Below, piece by piece: positions 27,687 through 36,880 of a stretch of DNA of 64,000 nucleotides (within the stretch, counting starts at the first letter, position 1; every line of letters starts with the position of its first letter). The stretch spans positions 1,116,001-1,180,000 of the forward strand of contig NZ_CP017718.1 in NCBI RefSeq assembly GCF_001854405.1, written 5' to 3'. The stretch is from Hyphomonas sp. Mor2 (GTDB lineage Bacteria; Pseudomonadota; Alphaproteobacteria; Caulobacterales; Hyphomonadaceae). Under the pieces are notes generated by a model. The model was not told where the DNA came from. It saw only the letters and a program-made list of their open reading frames with translations, and ran no database searches. Position numbers and translations under genes: made by a program.

Positions 27687-27929
27687 TCAATGCTCGCCGC
27701 GGTTCTTCACAGCGAATCTGGATGCGTTTGAACCAGACTTGCTCTTTCGAGATGCATCTTGGGGGCGAGATGTTAAATAGGTCTTCAGTCGTTTTTGCCT
27801 TGAAAGAAAATCATCTCGCTCTGCTTCCAGGCGCTCCAGAATTGGCCAATACGCATCATCTCCGCGCTCTATGAGCTGCGCGATGATGCGCATGGCATTT
27901 TCAAGCCGAGGTAGATCGATGCGGCTCAT
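27687..27929 (-). CDS. Hypothetical protein at the end of the trb operon
   Basis: 80 residues, hydrophilic, mainly helical in the first half (LPRLENAMRIIAQLIERGD), with a basic tail. No family recognised with certainty. It is 10 bp after DUF736 on the same strand, so it is probably the last gene of the operon. RBS is weak. Confidence 0.55.
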   Translation of the reverse strand: MSRIDLPRLENAMRIIAQLIERGDDAYWPILERLEAERDDFLSRQKRLKTYLTSRPQDASRKSKSGSNASRFAVKNRGEH

Positions 27930-27939
27930 GTGCTATTGA

Positions 27940-28254
27940 TCAGCCTGATTTGGCGCGGTTCCAGACCATCACGCCGGTGCCTTCTGACTCATTCTCGAAG
28001 AAGGCAGCTCGGATGGGCGCAGCAAAGCTTGGATCATCGAGCTTAATCGAGAGATAGGCTTTCCCGCCATCCCTGCTTTCTTGGCGCCACGCGGCTCCAA
28101 GTTCAGCGCCGCCTGCATAGACCCGAAAATCAGGCGCATCATCGCGCGCTTTCTTTGCATTCGGGACGATCTGCGATTTTACATTGATGGTCATGGTCCG
28201 GATGGTGCCGGTATATTTGCCGTCTTTTGCAGTGAAGGTTCCAATCTGAGCCAT
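27940..28254 (-). CDS. DUF736 family protein
   Basis: 104 residues from the ATG at 28254, which has AAGGAG upstream; the frame runs on to 28278 without support. DUF736 signature: IGTFTAKDGKYTGTIRTMTIN, FRVYAGGAELGAAW, YLSIKLDDPSFAAPIRAAFF. These small proteins are constant companions of trb-type elements; function unknown. A second DUF736 gene lies at 40382. Confidence 0.88.
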   Translation of the reverse strand: MAQIGTFTAKDGKYTGTIRTMTINVKSQIVPNAKKARDDAPDFRVYAGGAELGAAWRQESRDGGKAYLSIKLDDPSFAAPIRAAFFENESEGTGVMVWNRAKSG

Positions 28255-28258
28255 AGGT

Positions 28259-28489
28259 CTAGTCTCCTTTATTGGCATAGAGCGCGCGGCGCGCGCGTTT
28301 AAATCCGGCGTCAGCGCCGAGAAAAGTTTCGAGCATGGCCGGGATCAAAACCTCCGGCCGCTCTTCAGTCCCATAGGTCTGGCGATATATCTTGGCGTAG
28401 TCGTTCAGTTTGGACGCAAGTTTAGGGTCTACCGAGAGGTTCAGACGGACTGGTGTTCTGTCGGGCAGCTTGCCGAGTTTTAGGCTCAT
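28259..28489 (-). CDS. DUF2274 family protein
   Basis: 76 residues (LGKLPDRTPVRLNLSVD, YAKIYRQTYG, ALIPAMLETFLGAD-like region). It resembles short regulatory proteins and typically follows trbI in these elements. Start overlaps the previous stop (TAATG), so it is cotranslated with the membrane protein upstream. Confidence 0.85.
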   Translation of the reverse strand: MSLKLGKLPDRTPVRLNLSVDPKLASKLNDYAKIYRQTYGTEERPEVLIPAMLETFLGADAGFKRARRALYANKGD

Positions 28490-28890
28490 TAGTGTATCCT
28501 TTCTTCAGTTGGAGTTGAGAGCTGAGCGTCTCGATAAAAATCGAATAATTCTTCGGTTGAGCAGTCCATCCCAATGACTTCGCAAGTGTCGGGTTGGAGA
28601 TCGAAGTTTTGCATCCAATCTATCAGCTTGTTCTGTGCGATTGCGCTCATGGTGACGGAGGCAAACACAAAAAGAATGTATGACTCAAAGCCGGCGAACA
28701 TGACGGCCGGAATGAACGGGCCAGCGAACACTGCGAGAATGAGGACGAGCGGTACGGAATAAAACGAAATCAGCGATTGTAGCCGCGGCGCGAGCCCAAG
28801 ATCGTGAGTGCGTTCAATGAGCAATATTCGCCCGTCAGGCATTTTTGCATGAAATCGCTCGATATCTAGATGTCTCTTTTGGGCTATCAT
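28489..28890 (-). CDS. Hypothetical membrane protein between trbI and DUF2274
   Basis: 133 residues: a soluble N-terminus (GRILLIERTHDLGLAPR), two membrane helices (about 45-85) and an acidic C-terminus. Not a standard trb gene; it stands where DUF2274 usually follows trbI directly. Spacing of 3 bp after trbI and an overlap with the next gene show it is in the operon. An entry-exclusion or accessory role is possible but unproven. Confidence 0.7.
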   Translation of the reverse strand: MIAQKRHLDIERFHAKMPDGRILLIERTHDLGLAPRLQSLISFYSVPLVLILAVFAGPFIPAVMFAGFESYILFVFASVTMSAIAQNKLIDWMQNFDLQPDTCEVIGMDCSTEELFDFYRDAQLSTPTEERIH

Positions 28891-28893
28891 TTC

Positions 28894-30156
28894 TTATCCT
28901 CGCGCTTGCGGTCTTAGAATGATGTCGCGCGTAACGATCACGCGCACCGGCCACCCAGGCCTCACGCGAATAGTCGGTTGAATGCCAAGATTGCGATCGA
29001 CAACTCTCTGGCCGGCCTCATTGACCGTATCGGCTGTGCCGCGCCGGATCGCGCGCTCAATGTCATCATCACCGTCATTGTCGAGCTCAGCCCCGATCCC
29101 GATGATTGTGGCGAGCCCTGCAGCCACGAAGACGCGGTCCCAATGATGGTCTGTACGATCGGCGAGACCTGCATAGCCTTGAACATCGGCGCTAGGCTCG
29201 CTGATCTGGATTGAACTGCCATCGGTCAGAATGAGCCTATCCCAAACCACCAGCGCACGGCTCTGACCAAACGACACCTCGGATTGATAGCGCCCGATCA
29301 GACGTGAGCCTTGTGGGATCAGTAAATGATTGCCGCTCACTGTGTCATAAACAGGCTGGGTTACTTGCGCGATGATGGTCCCGGGCAGATCAGAATTGAT
29401 CCCAGTGATCAGACTTGCTGGGATGAGCGTGCCTGCCATGACCTGATAAGGCGACACCGGATCGTGCAAGCGATGCGGATTGTAGATGTCGGAGTTTCGA
29501 GCCTCGCTTGCAAAAGCTGCTTTTCGTGATTGCAGGTTTGGATCAGTGGGCGCCCCAAACGCTGATGGAAGGCTAGGCTGACCAGCAAGAGCAAGGAGTT
29601 CTGATCCTAGATCGAATGCCGCAACGCTTTCATTCGGTGTGTTCGCTTTGGTCGCCCCAAGCTGCGCATTTGATTGCAGCTGGAAAAAGACCGGCGCTTT
29701 GGCAGCTTCTTCGGCAAGTGCGGCTTCGCGCATGCGCCGAGCCCGGGCGGCTTCTTCAGCCGGATTGGGTCGAAAGTCATTCTCGTAGCTTGTGATAATT
29801 TCCGGTCGTAACCCCAGATCGCGCTCAGCCGCCAGAATGGTTGAGCCAAGATCGCCTGACATGGGCGGCCCGAGTGGTATGGTCGGTGCAGGTCGCGCAT
29901 CTGAATAGCTCGTAGGTAGGGCGGCAAGCCCTTCGGGCTTTCTGGTATTGGTCGTGTTGTAAAGCTCGCGGCGATCAGCTGGATCAATCGCTTTGGGAGG
30001 TTGCAGAGCAACGCTCACCGCCATGAAGAGACCAAGCGCGCCAAGACCCACGCCGACCATTAGCACTTTGCGGTTGATCCGCGTTGCAGGCTTTGGGTTG
30101 GAGCGAATCTTGAGCCGTTCAGCATGCTCGTCGAATGGAATAGGCTCGCTCATCAC
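28894..30156 (-). CDS. trbI: Conjugal transfer protein TrbI (VirB10-like)
   Basis: 420 residues. A single transmembrane helix (about 29-47) is followed by a proline-rich periplasmic stretch and the VirB10 C-terminal domain (SPYQVMAGTLIPASLITGIN, VYDTVSGNHLLIPQGSRLIG, GWPVRVIVTRDIIL). VirB10 bridges inner and outer membranes in the type IV secretion channel. Follows trbG with no gap. Confidence 0.95.
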   Translation of the reverse strand: MMSEPIPFDEHAERLKIRSNPKPATRINRKVLMVGVGLGALGLFMAVSVALQPPKAIDPADRRELYNTTNTRKPEGLAALPTSYSDARPAPTIPLGPPMSGDLGSTILAAERDLGLRPEIITSYENDFRPNPAEEAARARRMREAALAEEAAKAPVFFQLQSNAQLGATKANTPNESVAAFDLGSELLALAGQPSLPSAFGAPTDPNLQSRKAAFASEARNSDIYNPHRLHDPVSPYQVMAGTLIPASLITGINSDLPGTIIAQVTQPVYDTVSGNHLLIPQGSRLIGRYQSEVSFGQSRALVVWDRLILTDGSSIQISEPSADVQGYAGLADRTDHHWDRVFVAAGLATIIGIGAELDNDGDDDIERAIRRGTADTVNEAGQRVVDRNLGIQPTIRVRPGWPVRVIVTRDIILRPQARG

Positions 30157-31152
30157 CTAGCCTCCAAACAATGCCGCAAAGCCCGAGCGTCGGGCGGTTT
30201 TGGAGATGCGCACAACGGTCTGGGATTTTGTCCCAAGGCGCAGTTCAGCTGCCTGGAAAAGCCGGTCGACGATATAATATTTGCCGCGTAGGCGATAATT
30301 GACGAGTTCGGCGTCGCCATCGCTGCCAAGGACAAAGAGCGGCGGTAAATCGGTCGTTTCAATATTGTCCGGCATCTGGATATAGACTTGGGCGCCATCA
30401 TCAAAGACGCGAACCGGTTTCCAGGCCGGCCTGTCGCCGGAGAGGTGATAGTCGAAATTAAGGCCATCCAGAGATAGACCGCGTTCAATCACGCTCGATT
30501 GGGAAGACATGACCCGATCGTTTCGAGCCGTCAGTTCTGCGAGTTCGTCAGCGGGGTATCGCCAAGATAAAGCCGCCATATAACCGCTCGGCACAGACTC
30601 TAGTTCAAGATGATAGGTTCGCCGGTCTGTCGCGATCATCAAATTGGTGCGAATATCGGCATTGATGGGCTTCACTAGGACATGGGCGCGGGCATTTGGC
30701 CCGGTGCCTGAAACCGTATCGCCCACGACCCAGCGGACCGTGTCGCCCGCAGAAACAGAGACCAGCGTTTCACCAGGTTGGAGCGCAATGTCTGAGACCT
30801 GACCGGGGCTCGCATAAAGCCGATACAGCGCACCCTCGGTGTAAGGGTAGATCTGGATGGCGTTCACATAGCCATCGACCGAGGGTTCAATGAGAGCCGA
30901 TTTGCGGCCCTCATATATGGCTTGTCGCGGAGAGACGTTTGGCGCGTTGGCATTGCTTGTAATCTTCTTCATCTGACCGGGTAGAGGGAGCGGCACGCTG
31001 GTCTCAACAATCTCAATGGGTCGGGAGATCTCCTCTTCGACAATCGGGGTCGCAGCGACAAAGTCAGCTGGCTCAAACGGTTCGAGCGCAGGCGTTGTCG
31101 CGCACGCAGACAGCACTGCAAGCGCAGAGGCAGATGAGAGAAAGCGGGTCAT
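30157..31152 (-). CDS. trbG: Conjugal transfer protein TrbG (VirB9-like)
   Basis: 331 residues with a lipoprotein-like leader (LAVLSAC). The VirB9/CagX fold is recognisable from IQIYPYTEGALYRLYASPG, LQPGETLVSVSAGDTVRW and LVKPINADIRTNLMIATDRR. Forms the outer-membrane ring of the transfer channel with TrbI. Overlaps trbF by one base. Confidence 0.95.
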   Translation of the reverse strand: MTRFLSSASALAVLSACATTPALEPFEPADFVAATPIVEEEISRPIEIVETSVPLPLPGQMKKITSNANAPNVSPRQAIYEGRKSALIEPSVDGYVNAIQIYPYTEGALYRLYASPGQVSDIALQPGETLVSVSAGDTVRWVVGDTVSGTGPNARAHVLVKPINADIRTNLMIATDRRTYHLELESVPSGYMAALSWRYPADELAELTARNDRVMSSQSSVIERGLSLDGLNFDYHLSGDRPAWKPVRVFDDGAQVYIQMPDNIETTDLPPLFVLGSDGDAELVNYRLRGKYYIVDRLFQAAELRLGTKSQTVVRISKTARRSGFAALFGG

Positions 31153-31847
31153 TATTCAGTATCTCCTGTGACGAGGTCCTCGCCCCAATGGAGCTCATGG
31201 ACATAAAGGCCGAGCGGATTGGCGCGGAGCGTCTCCGCGTCGGTCGGGGTTTGAGAAATGATCGAGAAAAGACCGGTGTATCGCGATGCATCGGTAAGCG
31301 ACCCGTTTTCAAAAGTCTTTTCAATCCAGCGGGCTTGAAAACTGCCATCCGACACGCGCACGACGCTCACCACGTCAACGGTTCGAGATCTTCGCCCAAT
31401 ATCGGCAAAGGGATCATTGGCGTTTGCATATTCATTGAGCGTCATTGCAGCGCGATCGGTCACGAACTGATAAGCACGCAGCCAGTTTTCCCGAACCACC
31501 ACAGCGTCTGAACTGACGCTTCGTACATCGCCGATAAAGATTGCGAGATGATGCGCAATTTGAGCATCCGACGGGGTGTAAGTCCCTGCGGCAGGTCCAA
31601 TGGCTAAAGCCGCGCCGGTCTCGTCGACTTCGACAATGTAGGGCGTCACAGAGGATTGAAGGCTCCGCCAAACCAATGCGCCGGACGTGACAAAACAAAG
31701 CCCGAGACACCCAATCGCCATCAAACGCCAATTCTTCGCTTGGACTCTCGCCGAACCGATGCGCTCGTCCCAGACCTGACCCGCCTTTTGATAAGGTGTC
31801 TCAGGATACGGGCTTGCGCCATAGTCGCTTGTCGATCGCTTAAACAT
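31152..31847 (-). CDS. trbF: Conjugal transfer protein TrbF (VirB8-like)
   Basis: 231 residues: cytoplasmic tail, one membrane helix (about 43-64), and a periplasmic NTF2-like VirB8 domain (VVRENWLRAYQFVTDRAAMTLNEYA, FQARWIEKTFENGSL). An assembly factor in the inner membrane. Directly follows trbL. Confidence 0.95.
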   Translation of the reverse strand: MFKRSTSDYGASPYPETPYQKAGQVWDERIGSARVQAKNWRLMAIGCLGLCFVTSGALVWRSLQSSVTPYIVEVDETGAALAIGPAAGTYTPSDAQIAHHLAIFIGDVRSVSSDAVVVRENWLRAYQFVTDRAAMTLNEYANANDPFADIGRRSRTVDVVSVVRVSDGSFQARWIEKTFENGSLTDASRYTGLFSIISQTPTDAETLRANPLGLYVHELHWGEDLVTGDTE

Positions 31848-33137
31848 CTACTCGTCCTTGTCGCTTAATTGAGGGGCTGCGCCGCCAGAGCCGCGATCAC
31901 CATCGCGGACCGAATGAACCGCCATGCTGCCGGCCTGGCCGACGCGTTGCTCAGTTTGAAATCTGCGGGCCCAAGCATTAGGCGCGCTTGAACCCGAAGA
32001 GGTGTCTGAAACCCCTGATCCGCCCGTTGTTTCCCACGCTTTTTGCGAGCCGCTTTGATAAGCGCTTCGAATGCCGGAGAACGGACGCCCCGCAAGCCGC
32101 CGGGCCGCATCACCGCCCGCGCGGGCAACCCCGGCCAATCCCGCGGCCGCGCTTGCAAAGCCTTGTTTGCCCGAGGCCACTGATCCCATGGCGTAGGACG
32201 TCTTGGCGGCGCCAGCCATGGAGGCGCCGGCTTTGACGGCAGAGGAAACTCCGCCAGCCGCCGCCCGCGCACCAATGCCGCCGACATAAGCCCCGGCTGC
32301 AGCGCCAGCGACCGTGCCTGCCGCTGAGCCTGCGCCAAGCTGCGGCGCGCCTGTGATCAATCCGCTCGCAATGCCGGGTGAAAAGATCCCCATCCAAAGA
32401 AAAACCAGGGCGGCGAGTACTGTGCCCATCACTTGTGCGAGCGTGACGTCTGCGCCAGTTCGAAAAGCAGCTGTCACCGAAGCGAACAGGGTGGATCCGA
32501 TCCCGATAATGACCGCGAGGACCATCAGCTTGATACCGGATGTGATGACATTGCCAAGGACGCGCTCTGCCAAGAATGTCGTCTTATTCCAGAGCGCGAA
32601 GGGCACGAGAATGAAGCCTGCCAGCGTCGTCAGCTTAAACTCGAGGATGGTGATGAAAAGCTGGATGGCGAGGACGAAGAAGGCGATGATGATCACGCCC
32701 CAAGCGACAAACATGATCGCGATCATGATGAAGTTATGGAAAAAAGAGATCGGCCCCAACATGTCGCTGATCTCTGAAAGGAGGGGCGCGGCAGCATCAA
32801 AGCCGACGCTTGCGATAAAGCCCGGACGCAGCAGATCAGCGGCGGTCATCGCCCCGCCGCCCGCGGTCACGCCAAGCTCAGCGAAACTGTCAAAGACAAT
32901 GTTGGCGAGCAGGGCAAAATTGCCGATGATGAAGGCGAAGAAGCCGACATAGAGGACTTTTTTCAAAAGCCCTGCAATCACGTCTGTATTGTGGCTGAGC
33001 GCCCAGAACAGACCTGCCAGCGTTATGTCGATGGCTATGAGCGTTGTCGTCAAATAGGCGACGTCTCCCGCCAGCAGACCAAAGCCGCTATCGATATAGG
33101 CAATGAAGGTTGCGAGGAATGTATCGATCACGCCCAT
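31848..33137 (-). CDS. trbL: Conjugal transfer protein TrbL (VirB6-like)
   Basis: 429 residues. Six or so membrane helices in residues 1-260, then a Gly/Ala/Ser-rich C-terminal tail, as usual for TrbL. Polytopic inner-membrane component of the DNA path. Overlaps trbJ by one base, leaving no room for the entry-exclusion gene trbK that often sits between them. Confidence 0.94.
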   Translation of the reverse strand: MGVIDTFLATFIAYIDSGFGLLAGDVAYLTTTLIAIDITLAGLFWALSHNTDVIAGLLKKVLYVGFFAFIIGNFALLANIVFDSFAELGVTAGGGAMTAADLLRPGFIASVGFDAAAPLLSEISDMLGPISFFHNFIMIAIMFVAWGVIIIAFFVLAIQLFITILEFKLTTLAGFILVPFALWNKTTFLAERVLGNVITSGIKLMVLAVIIGIGSTLFASVTAAFRTGADVTLAQVMGTVLAALVFLWMGIFSPGIASGLITGAPQLGAGSAAGTVAGAAAGAYVGGIGARAAAGGVSSAVKAGASMAGAAKTSYAMGSVASGKQGFASAAAGLAGVARAGGDAARRLAGRPFSGIRSAYQSGSQKAWETTGGSGVSDTSSGSSAPNAWARRFQTEQRVGQAGSMAVHSVRDGDRGSGGAAPQLSDKDE

Positions 33138-33853
33138 CAGTTGGACGCCCCTAAGAATGTTCTTGTCCGGGCGCGGCCCCGCTCAGCTTCGGCTAGAGCG
33201 CGAGCGCGCTCCAGGGCTTCGGCGCGGTAATGGGCTGCCATGATGGATTCGATTTGTATGAGTTGCTGGGCCTGCATTGCTTCAATCTGATTGCCCGCTT
33301 GCGCCGCTTCGAGCGCGCCTGCTGCGGATTGGCTGCGGTCAATCAGATCAGAGATCGCGCTCGCATCGATTTGATTGTCCTCTAGTGCCGCGCCAATGGT
33401 GACGAGCGAGTCACGATAAGCGGTGCGCGATTGGAGCCAGCGACGACGTGCATCTTGGACCAGGATCTGTTGATCAGACGGTGTCGCACCATAATCTTCC
33501 GGGTAGACCTCTTCGTATTCGCGTTCGACTTCATCGACGCCATATCCAATGCCCTCAGCTTGGCGCATCAAGTCATAGATCCGCTGAATGCGGTCTCGAA
33601 TGATGGCTTCCGCCACGTTGAGATCCAGCGTCTCTAGATTGCGCGCCATGTTTTCCAGCATCTCAATCTCATTGGTGATTTGCTGGATCTGCTGGTTGAT
33701 CTCTTGGAGGCTGCGCACAGCCGTTAGAATGTTTTGAGTGTGATTGGCCGGGTCATAGACGATGCCGCCGCCAAACTGGGCGCTCGCAGGCGGCGCAGTC
33801 ATGACCGAGAGCGGCAAAGCGGCGATGGCGGCAGAAATCAGAAAACGTTTCAT
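33137..33853 (-). CDS. trbJ: Conjugal transfer protein TrbJ (VirB5-like)
   Basis: 238 residues from the ATG at 33853, which begins a clear signal peptide (MKRFLISAAIAALPLS, cleaved near ASAQF) with AGGAA upstream; the open frame to 33916 runs back into trbE and is not used. The mature part is helical (QEINQQIQQITNEIEMLENMA), typical of the TrbJ/VirB5 minor pilus protein. Confidence 0.93.
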   Translation of the reverse strand: MKRFLISAAIAALPLSVMTAPPASAQFGGGIVYDPANHTQNILTAVRSLQEINQQIQQITNEIEMLENMARNLETLDLNVAEAIIRDRIQRIYDLMRQAEGIGYGVDEVEREYEEVYPEDYGATPSDQQILVQDARRRWLQSRTAYRDSLVTIGAALEDNQIDASAISDLIDRSQSAAGALEAAQAGNQIEAMQAQQLIQIESIMAAHYRAEALERARALAEAERGRARTRTFLGASN

Positions 33854-33864
33854 CTTTGAGGTTC

Positions 33865-36315
33865 CTATTCTGCGGCGATGGCATGAGGTTGGAGGTCGGC
33901 AACTACGCCAGGCCATCGGCTGAGGATTTCCGCTGCCCAGGAGAGGCCCTGTTCAATCAGCCAGCATTCGGCGAAGTCTTGTCGGTCAGTTTCTGCCGAT
34001 ATGCGGTCCATCAGTTCTTGATGGTTCGGCGATGAGGCGCCACAGATGGCAAGCGCGATTTGCCCGAGACCAAGCTCAAACAATCGGCATCCAAGCGGAG
34101 ATTGATAATAGTAATCCCGCTTTGGCGTCGCCTGCGCAATCAGCTCAATCTGGCGGCTATTCAGCCCAAATCGCTCATAGATTTCTTTGGTTTGAGGCTC
34201 TTGTGCGCGTTCATTCGGCAAAAAGATCCGAGTGGGACAGCTCTCAATCAATGCTGGCGCAATTGATGAGCCGGCGATATCGGCCAGCGATTGCGTCGCA
34301 AACGCGACTGAAACGTTCTTCTTGCGAAGGGTCTTTAGCCATTCGCGAATACGCGCCGCAAATACAGGGTCATCCAAGAAGAGCCAGGCTTCATCCAGGA
34401 TGAGCAAAGTCGGCTTGCCATCAAAGCGCGCTTCAAGTCGGTGGAAGAGATAGGTGAGGACAGGAAGCGCCGCGCCATTGGCATGCATCAATTCTTCCAT
34501 CTCAAAGCAGACCGTATCGGCAAGCGAGAGGCTTTCATGGTCAGCGTCGAGCAAGCGGCCATGCGGTCCCTCTAGCGTGAAGGGGTGCAATGCCGATTTC
34601 AGGGTTTCGTCTTGAAGCAAGAGTTTAAGGCCGGTCAGTGTGCGCTCGCCTTCCGGGGCGCTTGCTAAAGATTGTATGGCATCCCAGAGCGCGGCTTTGA
34701 GCTCTGGCGTCATGGACACGCCTTCATTCACGCAGAGGCCCGCCAACCAATCGGCCGCAAAGCTGGCGCCAGTATCCGTATCCACGTCTTTCAAAGGCTG
34801 CAGGCTTGGAGCCTCGCTGCCGCCCAGATCAATATAAGCCCCGCCCATTGAGAGCGTTGCGGCCCTCGCCGATCGGCCCTTGTCGAAGATGAAGACTTGG
34901 GCTCCGTCATAGCGCTGCCATTGCAGAGCCAGGAGTGACAGTAAGACCGACTTGCCCGCGCCAGTGGGGCCGACGACCAGACTATGCCCCACATCACCGA
35001 CATGAAGGTTCAAACGAAACGGTGTGGTGCCATCGGTTTGCGCTTGAATAAGGGCAGGGGCGTTCAAATGGCGGTTCGTGTCTTCGCCGGCCCAGACCGC
35101 TGAGAGTGGAACCATATGCGCGAGATTCAGGGTATGCAGAATGGGTTGGCGGACATTGGCATAAGCGTGACCTGGCAATGACCCGAGCCAGGCTTCGACT
35201 GCATTGAGCGTCTCTTTGATTGCGGTAAAGCCGCGCCCATTTACGACCCGCTCGGCAATGCGGATATGCTCATCCACCGTGCGAGCGTCTTCATGCGCGA
35301 CTGTGATTGTGGTTGTGACATAGCCGAAGGAGACCAGATCGCTGCCAAGCTCTTGTAGCGCCGCATCCGCATCCACCGCTTTATTGCCCGCATCATTATC
35401 AACCAATGCGGCCTGCTCATTAAAGAGGGTTTCACGAAGGACGGTTCCGACAGATTTGCGCTTAGCGAACCAGTGCCGGCGTTTCTTCGACAGGATCTTC
35501 TCCGCCTCGGCTTTGTCCATCGCAATGAAGCGGGTCGCCCAGCGGTATGAAAAGCCTTGTCGGTTAAGCTCATCCAGAATGCCAGGCAGCGTGCTTGCCG
35601 GAAATCCCAAAATGGTCAGCGTTCGCAAATGCGCGTCGCCAATCATGGGTTCTAGGCCGCCAGTGAAGGGCTCATCGGCCAGGATCGCATCAAGGAAGAC
35701 GGGCAGCTCAGGCGTGACCACAGGATGGCGCTTGGAAGAGACTGTTGAATGCAAATAAGTGAGTGTCCCATCGTCGCTTAAGGCATGGATCTCAGCCAGA
35801 CACGTGCTCAAAAGGTCATAAACCCGCGCGGCATGTTGCTGGAACGTGTCCAGTCTTTGCTGCCAGCCTGCCGCTTCAATAGTGTTTGGACGCGTGATCA
35901 GCGCTTTTTCAGCTTTTCCGGTTGCGTCGGCAGGGGGAAGCCAAAGAAGCGTCAGATAGAAATCACTTTGAAACCGGGCGCCTGCCTCATCAGTTTGAAG
36001 CGCGCGTTCCTCATCGACGAGCCAGGCGGCAGCATTTGGAAACTCCGCATCGGGGTAATCATGGACCTCAGAGCGTTGCGCTTCAAAAAAGAGCGCCCAT
36101 CCAGATCCAAACCGGCGCAGCACATTATTCACCCGGGCCATGATCGAAACGAGTTCTTCTTGTGTCGAGCTCTCAAGGTCGGGGCCGCGATATTTAAAGC
36201 TCGTCTGAAAGCTGCCATCCTTATTGAGGACCACACCCGGCGCGACCAGACATGCCCAAGGCAGATAGTCCGCGAGCAATTTTGGGGTGTCAGAATATTC
36301 TTTTAAGTTCAGCAT
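33865..36315 (-). CDS. trbE: Conjugal transfer ATPase TrbE (VirB4-like)
   Basis: 816 residues. N-terminal VirB4/CagE domain, then the ATPase with Walker A GPTGAGKS (449-456) and Walker B LLILDEAWLFLDD. Energises pilus assembly and transport at the inner membrane. Overlaps trbD by 7 bp. Confidence 0.96.
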   Translation of the reverse strand: MLNLKEYSDTPKLLADYLPWACLVAPGVVLNKDGSFQTSFKYRGPDLESSTQEELVSIMARVNNVLRRFGSGWALFFEAQRSEVHDYPDAEFPNAAAWLVDEERALQTDEAGARFQSDFYLTLLWLPPADATGKAEKALITRPNTIEAAGWQQRLDTFQQHAARVYDLLSTCLAEIHALSDDGTLTYLHSTVSSKRHPVVTPELPVFLDAILADEPFTGGLEPMIGDAHLRTLTILGFPASTLPGILDELNRQGFSYRWATRFIAMDKAEAEKILSKKRRHWFAKRKSVGTVLRETLFNEQAALVDNDAGNKAVDADAALQELGSDLVSFGYVTTTITVAHEDARTVDEHIRIAERVVNGRGFTAIKETLNAVEAWLGSLPGHAYANVRQPILHTLNLAHMVPLSAVWAGEDTNRHLNAPALIQAQTDGTTPFRLNLHVGDVGHSLVVGPTGAGKSVLLSLLALQWQRYDGAQVFIFDKGRSARAATLSMGGAYIDLGGSEAPSLQPLKDVDTDTGASFAADWLAGLCVNEGVSMTPELKAALWDAIQSLASAPEGERTLTGLKLLLQDETLKSALHPFTLEGPHGRLLDADHESLSLADTVCFEMEELMHANGAALPVLTYLFHRLEARFDGKPTLLILDEAWLFLDDPVFAARIREWLKTLRKKNVSVAFATQSLADIAGSSIAPALIESCPTRIFLPNERAQEPQTKEIYERFGLNSRQIELIAQATPKRDYYYQSPLGCRLFELGLGQIALAICGASSPNHQELMDRISAETDRQDFAECWLIEQGLSWAAEILSRWPGVVADLQPHAIAAE

Positions 36316-36563
36316 TTCAGATACTCCTTGTGTCTCATGGAGCGGATGGCGACGGTCATGAAATCGGGGTCATGGCGGGCCATGAAGACAGCTGCAGAAT
36401 GTCCGAGCACCCAAAGAAGGAGGCCTGGGATCCATAGCCTGAGCCCAAGCGCCAGAGCTGCTGCGAGCGTCCCGATCGTGATGGCGGCGCTTCTTGGCGC
36501 GCCCGCCATCAAAATCGGTTCGGTCAGCGAACGGTGCAGGGGGATTTCGTAACCGTCAGCCAT
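36309..36563 (-). CDS. trbD: Conjugal transfer protein TrbD (VirB3-like)
   Basis: 84 residues: EIPLHRSLTEPILMAGAPR followed by two membrane helices, the standard TrbD pattern. It partners TrbE at the inner membrane. Two bases separate it from trbC. Confidence 0.92.
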   Translation of the reverse strand: MADGYEIPLHRSLTEPILMAGAPRSAAITIGTLAAALALGLRLWIPGLLLWVLGHSAAVFMARHDPDFMTVAIRSMRHKEYLKC

Positions 36564-36565
36564 AT

Positions 36566-36880
36566 CTAAATCAGTGCGCCGCCGCCGAAGCTAAAGAAGG
36601 TGAGGAAGAAACTCGTTGCCGCAAACGCGATCGAGAGCCCGAACACAATTTGGATGAGTTTGCGCATGCCGCCTGAGGTTTCGCCAAAGGCCAGCATCAA
36701 GCCAGTCAGTGTGATAATGATCACCGCAACAATGCGTGCGACTGGCCCTTCAATCGATTGCAAGATCTGATCAAGCGGGCCTTCCCAAGGCATACCTGAG
36801 CCGGCTGCATAGGCCGGTGCCGCGAGCAAGGCGGCGCTTCCGAGCGCAAGCCCGGTTCGAATGGTCGACTTAAGCGTCAT
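36566..36880 (-). CDS. trbC: Conjugal pilin TrbC (VirB2-like)
   Basis: 104 residues with a long signal peptide (cleaved near AYAAGSG) and two hydrophobic helices, as in VirB2/TrbC pilins that may be cyclised. Start overlaps the trbB stop (ATGA). Confidence 0.92.
   Translation of the reverse strand: MTLKSTIRTGLALGSAALLAAPAYAAGSGMPWEGPLDQILQSIEGPVARIVAVIIITLTGLMLAFGETSGGMRKLIQIVFGLSIAFAATSFFLTFFSFGGGALI

Noticed and set aside
32314..32952. 212-codon rightward frame inside trbL
   Set aside because: Antisense to trbL, low-complexity composition, no RBS; the trbL reading is well supported.
35785..36306. 173-codon rightward frame inside trbE
   Set aside because: Antisense to a clear VirB4 ATPase; no motif and no RBS.
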